From: Hyperoodon ampullatus
Taxonomy: Eukaryota > Chordata > Mammalia > Artiodactyla > Ziphiidae
DNA: 64,000 nucleotides
Reading direction: 5' to 3'
NCBI GenBank assembly: GCA_949752795.1
Contig: OX457061.1
Span: 12,047,492-12,111,491, forward strand
Shown here: piece after piece, positions 11,021 through 20,649 of the stretch
How the letters are laid out: every line of letters starts with the position of its first letter
How positions within the stretch are numbered: position 1 is the stretch's first letter
Position numbers and translations under genes: made by a program
Notes under the pieces: model-generated
Databases searched by the model: none
Told to the model about the DNA's origin: nothing
The model's input: the letters and a program-made list of their open reading frames with translations, nothing else

Positions 11021-11790
11021 CGGCTGGAGGAGGAAGGTCGTTCAAGGTGGAAGGAACTGCACGCCTTCACATGATGGGAAAGATCCTTTTCCTGCTTTTC
11101 TCGCTGCTCCACCTGTCTGTCTCTTTTCTTCTTGCGGTTCCCCCCATCCCCACTCCCAAGCTGTTGTCTCTCAGGCTTTCTCGGTGCAAGAGGAAATTTT
11201 TCTGTTTGGAAAGTTTAATAAACTTCAGTTCAGCCTGTACTGAGTCATGACAAAGGTGTGTTTCACACTTAAACAAACGTCTCCGCTGTTATTTTTTGCA
11301 CTTGAAGAACAAGCTGTTTTTAAAGAAATCCAAACTCACTGGGACTCAGCAAGGACGATTTCTGTGACCTGCTTTTAAGAAGTGAGCTTTGGAAAGGAAC
11401 ATAGTGGCCAGCGGTGGCAGCATCAGAGGACCTCCTGGCAATCCTTTCCTCTAAATGTTTCAGTGAGCCAGTGAGTAGTTTCACCTTACTAAGGTGCTCA
11501 TTTTATCTTGGCTATCTGGTCTTCTGGAAAAGTCTCAGGGAGTTTGCAACAATTATTGAATAACAGAATGAGGGGAGATGAGGCCACCACCCTCTGAGAG
11601 GTAGTGGTGGGGGGAGATGGAGAGAAGAGGGTGGATTTGAGAGAAGTTTAAACAGAGCAAGGAACAAGGGGCAGGGCCATTTCCCCATGCTTTGGAAGTG
11701 TCACTGTACACAGCTCTGTATTGGTAGCCTGTCATGGCCGTCAGTTTCTTCTCTCTTTGAACATGCATATAACCCTCCCCCACCATGGAG
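11020..11790. other. Gene-free flank
   Basis: No repeat was recognised with confidence and no coding exon was seen. Pyrimidine-rich and purine-rich patches alternate (for example 11,095-11,170 CT-rich and 11,575-11,640 AG-rich). Short frames here lack homology that I recognise. Confidence 0.4.
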
Positions 11791-12120
11791 TCTATACCTC
11801 CACCCCCCGCCTTGAATCTGGTCAGGCCTGTGACTACTGTGATCCATTGAACACAGGGAAAGTGACGCTGGGCCAGTCCTGGGACTAGCTTTAAAAGCTA
11901 CTGCTGTGAGAAGCTTAAGACATATGAAGAGACTACATATAGGTAGTCCAGTTAACATTGCATTTGAGCTCCCTAGCCAACAGCATGAGTGCACCATCTT
12001 GGACTTTGAGCCCCGCTGAACTTTCAGATGAATCCAGCCCCAGCTGACCTCTGACTGCAACTGCGTGAGAGACCCCAAGTGAGAACCACTCAGTTAAGCC
12101 CAGTCAACCTACGGGGCCAT
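11790..12120 (+). mobile_element. Ancient interspersed repeat, possibly LTR type
   Basis: 'CCTTGAATCTGGTCAGGCCT', 'CACCATCTTGGACTTTGAG', 'CTGACTGCAACTGCGTGAGA' and 'CCAAGTGAGAACCACTCAG' recall a common old mammalian repeat. I cannot fix the family. Confidence 0.45.
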
Positions 12121-12552
12121 GAGAGATAATAATTACCAATATGTTTTATTCCATGATAGACATATTTTAAAATAGCAACACTAATATCATTACTAACAAT
12201 AAGATTATTGAGAGGAATTTAAGATTTGTTATTGTTTTTTTCCCTTTATCCTTAGAATATATCTCATTGAAGACGTATGGTTGAAAGTACTTTGTTTTAA
12301 GGTCAATTGGGGTAATTCTTTTCATTATCTGGGCATGTTAGCAACCTCATATAAAGTTATGTTCATGTTTTGGCTTGTTTTTCATATTAGGGATTATTTA
12401 AAAATTTATATCACTTAATGATTTAAATATTTACATGAATCATTTATGACATTTCAAAGTCAAAGCTATCTAACAAGGCTCATTCAGAGAAGCCTCACTT
12501 CCAATCCTTTCCCCTCTACTCTGTTCTCTTTCGCCCCTGTAAAACTCCATTT

Positions 12553-12954
12553 ATTTTTTATTTTTTAAAATTTATTTATTTATGGCTGCGTTGGGTCTTC
12601 GTTGCTGCACGCGGGCTTTCTCTAGTTGTGGTGAGCGGGGGCTACTCTTCGTTGTGGTGCGCGGGCTTTCTCTAGTTGTGGCGAGTGGGGGCTACTCTTC
12701 GTTGTGGTGCGCGGGCTTCTCATTGTCGTGGCTTCTCTTGTTGCGGAGCATGGGCTCTAGGTGTGCAGGCTTCAGTAGTTGTGGCATGTGGCCTCAGTAG
12801 TTGTGGCTCGCGGGCTCTAGAGCACAGGCTCGGTAGTCGTGGTGCATGGGCTTAGTTGCTCCGCGGCATGTGGGATCTTCCAGGATCAGGACTCGAACCC
12901 GTGTCCCCTGAATTGGCAGGCGGATTCTTAACCACTGCGCCACCAGGGAAGTCC
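12553..12954 (-). mobile_element. CHR SINE, long form
   Basis: Antisense copy with an internal duplication: the 'GCGGGCTTTCTCTAGTTGTG' segment occurs twice (from about 12,612 and 12,662), giving it about 50 bp more than its relatives. Flanks AACTCCATTT and AACTCCTTTT. Confidence 0.93.
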
Positions 12955-12969
12955 CAGAACTCCTTTTAA

Positions 12970-13195
12970 AGCTTGGCTTCTCACCCTTGGCACCATGACA
13001 TTTTGGGCTGGATTATCCTTTGTTATAGGGGGCGGGGCCTATCCTGTGTATTGTGGGATATTTAGCATCATTCTTGGATCCTACCCACTAGATGCCAATT
13101 GTTATAACAACCAAAAAATGTCTCTAGACATTGCTAAATGTTCTAAAGGAGGGGTTGGGGGGATGGGGGGGAATTACAAATAGCTGAGAATCTCT
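12970..13195 (+). mobile_element. MER20 (hAT-Charlie non-autonomous DNA transposon)
   Basis: 'GGCACCATGACATTTTGGGC', 'CCTATCCTGTGTATTGTGGG', 'ACCCACTAGATGCCAATTG' and 'CAAAAAATGTCTCTAGACAT' match MER20 in order. MER20 copies have been described as hormone-responsive enhancers in placental mammals; nothing here shows activity. A G-rich run at 13,147-13,171 lies inside it. Confidence 0.88.
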
Positions 13196-13589
13196 GTCTT
13201 AAGGGAAACGATTTCTTGCTGGCTTGAAAATTTGACCTCTAGTCTAAGATATCTGCATTTAATGTTAAACTCATCATTTTAGGCAATACCTTTGCACCAA
13301 CATGAGCACTAAATTTGGGGCATCAGGAATCATTTACAGGATGGCTGTCCCAGTGATCCAGAATATGCTTTTATTATTATTATTTGTAGATTATATTTGA
13401 AGCCAAGACACACATTTAGAAACTTCTCTTAGAACTTGTGGACCCTAAAAATGTGTCCATTCAGAGATCCAGACAGCTCAGTGCTTTCCCTGGTTTGCAA
13501 AGTACAGGGGTTGGGTGATTTCTTAGGGCCTTCCTGCTGTCTGAAAGTATTCTTGTTCTAAAAGTCTAGAAACTTGCTTTTCAAACTGG

Positions 13590-13800
13590 GGTGGACAGCA
13601 CAGTGATCGAGGACACCAAGCTGAATCCCAGGTCTTCATCAGCTCTGTGGCATAGTGCAGGTTACTTACCTTCCGGGAGCCTTAAATTAAGATGAAAATT
13701 GTGCCTACTTTATAGGATAGTTGCAAGGATTAAAGACATAATGCATGTTAAGTGCTTAATGTACTGGCTGGCATATAATAAGTGCTTAATAAATGTTGGC
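13590..13800 (+). mobile_element. MIR SINE
   Basis: 'CACAGTGATCGAGGACACC', 'TAGGATAGTTGCAAGGATTA', 'ATGCATGTTAAGTGCTTAAT' and 'TAAGTGCTTAATAAATGTTG' follow MIR order. Confidence 0.8.
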
Positions 13801-14284
13801 TGTTAGTATAATTACCGTCAGGGCTAGATGGTGATGTGCCAGGGAATATTCAGAGCCACCTGATAGATAAGGAACATCTTCCTAGAGTGTGAATTTCATT
13901 TTGAAGTGTTGGAAAAATGGGCTTTGAATTTTTCTCCTAAAGGGAAGTAATTTAAAATGTTATTTTCATGTTAAAACAAACATGGGAATAAAAAGTGAAA
14001 TGTGCATGAATTTAAAAGATAAAATGTGAGACTTCAAAGAAATTTTATGCTTGAGGCTGATGAATTTGGGCTTCATCCTCAAACCTCCAGGGAGGCTGTC
14101 TTTCCCTCCTTTGGTGGGAAAGTTTCAGCAGTAGATCTGGGCCGTTTTGCATCTTTCACTGATACAAGTATCAGGGATATTAGAAGACATTCTGTAAGAC
14201 GTGGGGACTTTCTGACCAGGAATCCCTGGTATCTTCATGTCTTCTTTGAGGTTTGTTACCTGAGGAAGGGGACTGGGAAAATTT

Positions 14285-14440
14285 GCTGGGCACACATTCA
14301 GTAAATATTTAAGTGACTACTCTATGCCTGGCACTATTCTAAGGCATACAAAGAGAACAAATCAAAGAAACATTCTATCCCTGTGAAACCTTCAGTCTAC
14401 TGGTCATTCAATATCAATAGCTATCATAGCCTCAACAACA
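14285..14440 (-). mobile_element. L2 3' end fragment
   Basis: 'ACATTCAGTAAATATTTAAG', 'CTATGCCTGGCACTATTCTA' and 'CTGTGAAACCTTCAGTCTAC' are the antisense L2 3' terminus. Confidence 0.6.
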
Positions 14441-14701
14441 GAGCAGAAATGGGGAACAGTAGGGGCAATAAGTTTGGGGTTTAGGGGAAAGATCCATCAC
14501 TTATGGACAGCTGAGTAGCATGTGAGACATCCAAACAGAGATCCTGAATAAGCTGTTGAATGAGAGTCTAGAGCCATAGTTCTCACTTGAAGCTTTTAGA
14601 CATTTGTGGTGGAGTTTGGGTAGGCATAATGGCATTTATTGGGGGGAAGCTCAGAATGCTAGATGCTCTGCAATGTATGGACAATTACACATCATGAATT
14701 T

Positions 14702-14848
14702 TTGTATTTAATTAATTAATTAATTAATTAATTAATTTTTTTGGCTGCACTGCGGCATGTGGGATCTTAGTTCCCTGACCAGGGATCGAACCCGTGCCCT
14801 CTGCAGTGGATGCACGGAGTCCTAACCACTGGACTGCCAGGGAATTCC
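14702..14848 (-). mobile_element. CHR/Bov-tA-like SINE with (AATT)n tail
   Basis: Seven AATT units at 14,708-14,737 form the tail, followed by 'GGCTGCACTGCGGCATGTG' and an end at GCCAGGGAATTCCC. It splits an older unassigned repeat; CATCATGAATTTTTG and CATCATGATTTTTTG are the TSD. Confidence 0.88.
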
Positions 14849-15134
14849 CTGCATCATGATTTTTTGAATGTCACACTGGACATTTACATAGGTGAAAGTC
14901 CTGTGTACAATTATCTGAGCCTAACAACTAACTCCCATTTTCAAACAGAGTATATTCTAGCATGATTTTAATATTCCAGGGAGGCAAATACTATGCAAAG
15001 TGAATGAAGATTACACCTTGTTGTGTTCAGACTCTACCAAGAGTTATTCACCATTTCAGAAAACCGTGTCAGCAACGGCAATTTTGCTGGGATAGTCGAG
15101 TCTCCTCCAATTGACACCTGAAGCTGTTGATTTT

Positions 15135-15190
15135 GGGTCAGTTGTTCTCAAACTACAAGGTGCATGTGATCACCTGGGGATCTAGTTTCT
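15135..15190 (+). mobile_element. MER5-type fragment
   Basis: 'GTTGTTCTCAAACTACAAGG' then 'GATCACCTGGGGATCTAGTT' resembles the 5' end of MER5A. It is cut short by a CT-rich tract. Confidence 0.5.
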
Positions 15191-15662
15191 TTTCTTCTTC
15201 TTCTTTTTTTTTAAAAATAGAAGAGACTGTTTGGATAATAATGGAAGGAATCCAGGAGAGAAGGAGAGGCTGACCCCAGCAGAGAGGGGCACATTAAGGC
15301 ATGAAGTTCCTTAGAGGGTAGGTGGCGTCCAGATGCAGGGGAAGGACCTGGCCTCGGTTGAGAAGAGCCAGTTTTTGTAAAAGGAGGGAAGGAGGATAGA
15401 ATGGCTGGAGTTACATGTAGATTTAGAAACATGATGGCACAAAGTTGAGGGATGTCATATCCCCTAGGTCCCACCCCCCCGACCTAGGGCACGACTAGCC
15501 ACCTTTCTGTCTTCAGCTTCTTTCTATAGAACTGGCCTATGGTGGGGAAATGAAGAAGAGGGAGACCAGACTGACCTGTACCTCCCAGGGCAAGTGCTTT
15601 GGAAAATAATATACAAGTTAGATATTACTATTACTACGAATATATTATTATTGTTCCTCTAG

Positions 15663-15835
15663 GTCAGCCCTGACCAATAGGACTTTCTACAATGATGGAA
15701 AAGTTTTATATCAGAACCATTCAATATGGGAGCCACTAGCCACATGTAGCTATGGAGCACTTAAAATATATCTAATGCAGAAGAGAAATTGAATATTAAA
15801 TTACTGCCTATTGTATTGGATAGTGCGGCTCCGTG
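15663..15835 (+). mobile_element. MER58-like hAT DNA transposon
   Basis: 'GGAGCCACTAGCCACATGTA', 'GCTATGGAGCACTTAAAATA', 'AATTGAATATTAAATTACTG' and 'TGTATTGGATAGTGCGG' match a common hAT-Charlie element. Name from memory. Confidence 0.6.
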
Positions 15836-15889
15836 TGTTTTCTGCCTCTGTCTCAACGTGGTCCTTCAAATATGAGCACCCTCTCTAGA

Positions 15890-16100
15890 GGCTCGTGTCC
15901 TTTGGGACCAAGAGCACTGGGCTAGGAGTCAGACCAGAGTCTAATTTCAGCTGTGCCCTTATTTCCTGGCCTGGTGACTTGGGGCAATTCACTTCCTTCT
16001 CTGGGCCTCCATGTCCTCTGTTTTCTTCTCTTCCGTGGGGAGATGAGAGGGTCAAATGAGCTAAGAGTGTGAAAGCACCAGGAACTGTGAAGGGCTGCAC
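15890..16100 (+). mobile_element. MIR SINE
   Basis: 'GGGCTAGGAGTCAGACCAGA', 'CTTGGGGCAATTCACTTCC', 'CTGGGCCTCCATGTCCTCT' and 'GGGGAGATGAGAGGGTCAAA' are typical MIR. Confidence 0.85.
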
Positions 16101-16489
16101 ATCGCTCGGGCAGGGCAGCCAATCCACCTCCCTTTCTTAGGTGCCTTCTGGAAGAATAGCACGGCGCCATGCCAAGGATATGCTCCAAAGACGCCTCCTC
16201 AGAGGACCCTACTTCTCCCCTCCCCTCCCCTTTGCCCGGGGGCTCCCCTCTCTGCGGGCCATTCAGTGTTATTATTTGATTAAAGTACGTCTCTCTCCCA
16301 CTGGCCTTGAGCCCCATGAGGGTAGGGCTGGGTAGCTGTTTGCTTGCTTTTGTGTCCCTAGGGACTAGCACATAGTAGGTTCCCAGTATATATTTGTGCA
16401 GCCAGTGGTTGAAACAAGAAGTGCTAGTATTTGAACTTAGGTGTGATATCAAAGCTCACTGAGCTCTAGAACTTTACAACATCTATTAC

Positions 16490-17075
16490 CTTCCCCTGTT
16501 TATAACAGTGAAAATACTGGAAAAGACCCAAATACCCAACATAGAGGTTTGGTTTAATTAAATCATTCTTAAGGTACAACATTATGCCAAAGAGTATTCA
16601 GTGACACAAAGAGAGGTGTAATTACTTTATATTGTTAAGTGAAAAAAAACCCCAGAAGGTATACTATAATCTCACTTTATAAAAGTTATATATTTTTATG
16701 CATAGGAAAAGCTTGGAACAACAGATACAAATATTAACAGTGATTACTATCACTGGGTGGGCTTAGGAGGTGATACTTTTATTTTTTTTTCCTAAAACGT
16801 CTATTTGATTAAAAAAATGTACCTAGTATAGCTAGAAAAGTAAAAATAGATCAACAGAGTAGACTAGTCATTGCCTGTGGCAAAGGGTGGGAATGGGGAT
16901 TAACAGTAAATGGGAATGAAGGGTTTATGGGGAATCTAAAATGATTTGAAACTGATTTATACTGATGTTGCACCACTTGGTAAAGTTACTAAAAATCCCT
17001 GATTTGTATACCTGAGATGCATGAATTTTATACGTAAATATACCTCAGTAAAATTAAAAAAATGTGCTTTATGTA
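16490..17075 (+). mobile_element. Two adjacent L1 3' remnants, sense
   Basis: The first (about 16,490-16,800) has 'GACCCAAATACCCAACATAG' and 'AATTAAATCATTCTTAAGG'. The second (about 16,830-17,060) has 'AGTCATTGCCTGTGGCAAAG' and ends 'ATATACCTCAGTAAAATT'. Both are non-coding L1 3' text. Confidence 0.65.
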
Positions 17076-17094
17076 TAATGTATATGTACTCTTA

Positions 17095-17290
17095 AAAAAT
17101 TAAAACAGTGCAGAAGTATTTAGTCCCCCAACTCCACGCCCAATTCTACTTTCCAGGCATAACAGTAGTAACTGGTGTTTAATCCTTTCCAACCTTTTTC
17201 TATGCAGAATACAAGTATACATACATATTATAAGTACATAATTTTCTGCAATCTTCTTCTTTCTCTGGACATACATTATAGGACATGGAA
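17095..17290 (-). mobile_element. Old LINE fragment, antisense
   Basis: 'TTCCAGGCATAACAGTAGTA', 'CCTTTCCAACCTTTTTCTAT' and 'TATACATACATATTATAAG' resemble an antisense L1M/L2-type 3' segment. Confidence 0.45.
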
Positions 17291-17447
17291 AACTTAAAAG
17301 TAGCTGCCTTGGAAGGTGGGATTAGGGGTAAAGGGAGTGGAGGGAAGAGACATACTTGAAAAATTTTACTTTCTTTACTGTGGTTTCATTTGCCTGTTTT
17401 TGTCAGGAATGTTTGGAATTCTAAATCCAATAAAGATATCGGAATAA

Positions 17448-17723
17448 GAGAAAACAGAAACAGACTCACAAACACAGAAAACAAACTTTTGGTTACTAAA
17501 GAGGAGGGGAGAAGGGAGGGATAAATTGGGAGTGTGGGATTAACAGATGCACACTACCATATATAAAATAGATAAACAACAAGGATTTACTGTATAGCAC
17601 AGGGAACTATATTTAATATCTTGTAATAAATTACAACAAAAAAGAATTAATCACTTTGCTGTACACCTGAAACTAACACAATATTGTAAATCAGCTATAC
17701 TTCAACTAAAAAAGATATTGGAG
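17448..17723 (+). mobile_element. Cetartiodactyl L1 3' end, 5'-truncated
   Basis: Sense L1 3' end: 'AACTTTTGGTTACTAAAGAG', 'AAGGATTTACTGTATAGCAC', 'CACTTTGCTGTACACCTGAA' and 'CAGCTATACTTCAACTAAAA'. The target GATATCGGAATAAGAGA lies on its left. The right copy is split by a SINE (GATATTGGA before it, ATATTGGAATAAGAGA after it). Confidence 0.9.
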
Positions 17724-17930
17724 GGGACTTCCCTGGTGGTCCAGTGGCTAAAACTCCACGCTCCCAATGCAGGGGCCCGGGTTTGATCCCTGGTCAGGGA
17801 ACTAGATCCCACATGCCACAACTAAGACTTCGCATGTCTCAACGAAGATCCCACACGCAGCAACGAAGATCCTGCCTGCCACAGCTAAGACCAGGCACGG
17901 CCAAATAAATAAATAAATAAACATTAAAAA
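17724..17930 (+). mobile_element. CHR/Bov-tA-like SINE, inserted in an L1 TSD
   Basis: Head GGGACTTCCCTGGTGGTCC, body with 'CACATGCCACAACTAAGAC' and tail (AAAT)n. It landed inside the right TSD of the L1 at 17,448, so it is younger than that L1. Confidence 0.92.
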
Positions 17931-18189
17931 AAATATTGGAATAAGAGATACCATTAAATGCTTAATGCTGTCCAATCCTCCTATTTAAAAAGAAATTAAA
18001 ATTTTACCAAATGCCAAGCACCATACTTACTGCCTGAGATATATTTCTCATTGGATCCTTAGGACAACCTTTTGCATATTGTTAGGTATAAGATATTATT
18101 ATCTCACTTGACCCCAGACTTTTTTAGTGCAGCTTGTCTCTCCTCCCCCAACAGACTCATGTCCTTCCTGCAAAGCCCAGCTTTAATGA

Positions 18190-18480
18190 TCTCATCTCAT
18201 GTCCTTCCTACCCCACGAAGGTAGAGAGATGCTGCTGTCCTCAAGGTGCTTACAGTCCAGGGAGGTGACAGATGGCAAAAAAACTACAATCTAGTGTTAT
18301 AAGAATTCATGGTTTCATGGGGCTATGTGCAAAGCAGAGGGAGTTTAGGCAATGTGTTGAAGGCAGCCAAGGAGTTCTGCAGAGAATACATTCTGAGCTG
18401 ACTGGTAAGAATACCAAGGAGTTTTTCAGGAGGATAAAGGTATGGTGGTTGGAGGTGGGGAGAGGGTATAGAAAAGGATT
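18190..18480 (-). mobile_element. Probable L2 fragment
   Basis: 'TCCTCAAGGTGCTTACAGTC' followed by 'GGTGACAGATGGCAAAAAAA' is antisense L2 3' text. The right part is weak. Confidence 0.55.
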
Positions 18481-18638
18481 TGGGGCCTAGCACTTGACTC
18501 AGGAGGCTCAGAAGTGCCATATTATGTCAACCACAGTTCTCAAGTTCAGTGTAACTGGAGGGTCAAGTTGGCCTGAAGGAGGGGGCAAAGGCAAGGGGGT
18601 GGAGCTTGAAATTTAAGGCCAGATCATCAAAGCCTTTT

Positions 18639-18948
18639 TTTAAAAATGTATTTAATTCATTAATATATTTATTTATGGCTGCATTGGGTCTTCTTTGCTG
18701 AGCGTGGGCTTTCTCTAGTTGCAGGGTGCAGGCTTCTCGTTGTGGTGGCTTCTTTTGTTGTGGAGCACAGGCTATAGGCGTGTGGGCTTCAGTAGCTGTG
18801 GCGTGTGGACTCTAGAGCGCGGGCTCAGTAGTTGTGGCGTACGGGCTTTGTTGCTCTGCATCATGTGGGATCTTCCCGGACCAGGGCTCTAACCCGTGTT
18901 CCTCGCATTGGCAGGCAGATTCTTAACCACTGAGCCACCAGGGAAGCC
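18639..18948 (-). mobile_element. CHR SINE, long form
   Basis: Flanked by the perfect duplication CATCAAAGCCTTTT at 18,625-18,638 and 18,949-18,962. Confidence 0.95.
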
Positions 18949-19479
18949 CATCAAAGCCTTTTAAGTTGAGTTAGGGTGTTTACACTTCATCCTGTGAATG
19001 AGGCAAAGCTGTTAAAATATTTGAGCCTAGTATGTTAGAAAGATGGAAAGGCCCTGGATGGAGCCGCTGTGGGAGATCCCTCCCGTACCCCCAGCTGTCC
19101 AAGCCTTGGCTCTGTGTGGTCAGGTCATTTCCACCCTAGGCTGGGAATTCCTTTAGGGCAAGGACACATGAATGAGACACACCTGTGCATCCCAGCCCCC
19201 CAGTACAGCACCTGTCATGCATGAGGTACTCAGTAGTAGGGGCCCACCTCGCTGGCAGAATGCTGGGTACCAAGAAGGTGCCGGGCTAGTGAACGTAAAA
19301 TAAAAAGCAAACCTTCATTTCTTCCCCAGCACAGGCTGGGCAGGGGTTCAGCCAAAGTCTGACCTAACTCTAAGGAGGTCAGAGAGGTCCTGGCCCCAAC
19401 TCACTTCCAGGGAGGTCCATGAAGAGTGGGAGAAGGAGAGGAGGTTGCTGACTAAACTGCTATGTGCTAGGAGAATTCG

Positions 19480-19640
19480 CACCTATTGTCTTTTTTCTAT
19501 CCTTCCAACAGCTCCTAAATCAGAATTATTGTCCCAGCTTCCCGGACCGGGAAACTGAGGATGAGAGTGGTTCTGTAATTTGGTCAAGGTCACACAGCTG
19601 GTTGGTGTAGGAGGGGTGGAAGCTGGGTTCCAACCTTTTA
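19480..19640 (-). mobile_element. MIR SINE
   Basis: 'GGGAAACTGAGGATGAGAGT' and 'GGTCAAGGTCACACAGCTGG' are antisense MIR core. It ends about 80 bp before CpG density rises. Confidence 0.8.
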
Positions 19641-19946
19641 ACTAGTCAAAGCTCATTGGCCTCCCCCTCCTCCACCTGGAGAGGCATTATGGCACCTACT
19701 CCGTTTGCGTAACTGCTTGAGTTGGCGGATACCGAGCACTGGGGCGCTGGGCGGGAAAGGCCGGCTCGCCCCGGCGGCGGCCGGGAGCCGCTCCCAGATT
19801 CGGAAGTTACGAAGTTTCCGTGCATTTCGCTCGCCTCCCTGCGTAGCTCGTCCCCGCTCCGCAGCAGTTACGCCGCTAGCGCAGCGGGGCTCAGGTGCTG
19901 CAGCAGGAGGGGGGGCCTGGCGCTGGGAGGAAGGCGGAGACGCAGT

Positions 19947-19954
19947 TTACGTAA
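19947..19954. promoter_or_regulatory. TTACGTAA palindrome (D-box/NFIL3-PAR bZIP type)
   Basis: Perfect 8-bp palindrome matching the consensus of NFIL3 (E4BP4) and the PAR bZIP factors DBP, TEF and HLF. It lies about 215 bp upstream of the CCAAT box. Binding is inferred from the motif only. Confidence 0.5.
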
Positions 19955-20167
19955 GCGTCCGCTCGCAGGTGCATGCGGCCGCCACCAGCGTGTGCTCCCT
20001 GCGCGCTCCCAGGTGCGCAGTTGGCGCAGGCGGTGGCACGGCACGGCGGCGGCGGGCGCTGGCAGGCGCTCTCAGGTGCGGCAGAGCGCGCGTGGAGGGA
20101 GCGCGCGGCGAGCGAGGGGGCGGGCTTTCCGTTTCCCAGCAGCCGCGGGGCCCGCCCCCCGGCCCGG

Positions 20168-20172
20168 CCAAT
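20168..20172 (+). promoter_or_regulatory. CCAAT box
   Basis: GGCCAATGGGCG, a good NF-Y type context, followed at once by the palindrome GGGCGCGCCC (20,173-20,182). It is 18 bp before CACGTG. Confidence 0.65.
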
Positions 20173-20188
20173 GGGCGCGCCCAGAGGC

Positions 20189-20196
20189 GTCACGTG
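20189..20196. promoter_or_regulatory. GTCACGTG E-box (USF/MITF-TFEB/MYC type)
   Basis: GTCACGTG contains the palindromic E-box CACGTG (20,191-20,196). GTCACGTG also fits the CLEAR-type lysosomal E-box bound by TFEB/MITF, but USF1/2 and MYC/MAX bind the same core. Confidence 0.55.
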
Positions 20197-20199
20197 CTC

Positions 20200-20368
20200 G
20201 CTGCCGCCGCCGCCGCCGAAGCGGAGACCGGAGCCGCGAGCGCCACCAGGGCAGCAACCGCCGCAGCCGCCGCCGCTGGGCTGAGGAGTCGGAGACGCAG
20301 GCGGACGAGGTGGCGGCGGCGGCGGAGCGGGAGCGGGGACCGGGCGCGGGCAGAGCGCGGCGGCGCGG
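20200..20368 (+). other. Candidate non-coding first exon (5' UTR)
   Basis: Starts just after the E-box, where (GCC)5 at 20,203-20,218 begins a CG-rich, ATG-free stretch containing several GCC/GGC repeats. A possible donor CGG|GTAGGC follows at 20,369. Placement after CCAAT and E-box makes this the best transcribed candidate. The start site could shift by tens of bases. Other donor-like sites occur at 20,858 (AAGG|GTGAGG) and 21,194 (AGG|GTGAGC), so the exon could be longer. No coding start is present, so translation would begin in a later exon outside the window or unrecognised here. Confidence 0.4.
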
Positions 20369-20649
20369 GTAGGCTGCGGCGGAGGGGCAGGCGCCTGCGC
20401 GGCTGGCCGTCCCGGTCGGGCGGCGGTTAAGGCGGCGGTTGAGGCGGTTGGCGGTGCCGGCCCGGGCCCCGCATTGTTTGTTGTGCGTCCTTAGCAGCGG
20501 CGGCGGTGGCAGCAGCGGCGGCGGTGGCGGCAGCGGCGGCCGGGGCGGAGAGCAGGGAGCAATCCCGGCCCCCGTGGCTCCGGCATTGTGGCGGCCGCCG
20601 CCGCCGCAGTTGCGGTACCCCGGCCGCTTCGGGCAAGGGCAGCGGGCAG

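Noticed and set aside
19705..20430. 241- and 216-codon frames on the plus strand across the CpG island
   Set aside because: They start upstream of the CCAAT and E-box promoter elements, are Ala/Arg/Gly repeats from CGG/GCC triplets, and have no recognisable domain.
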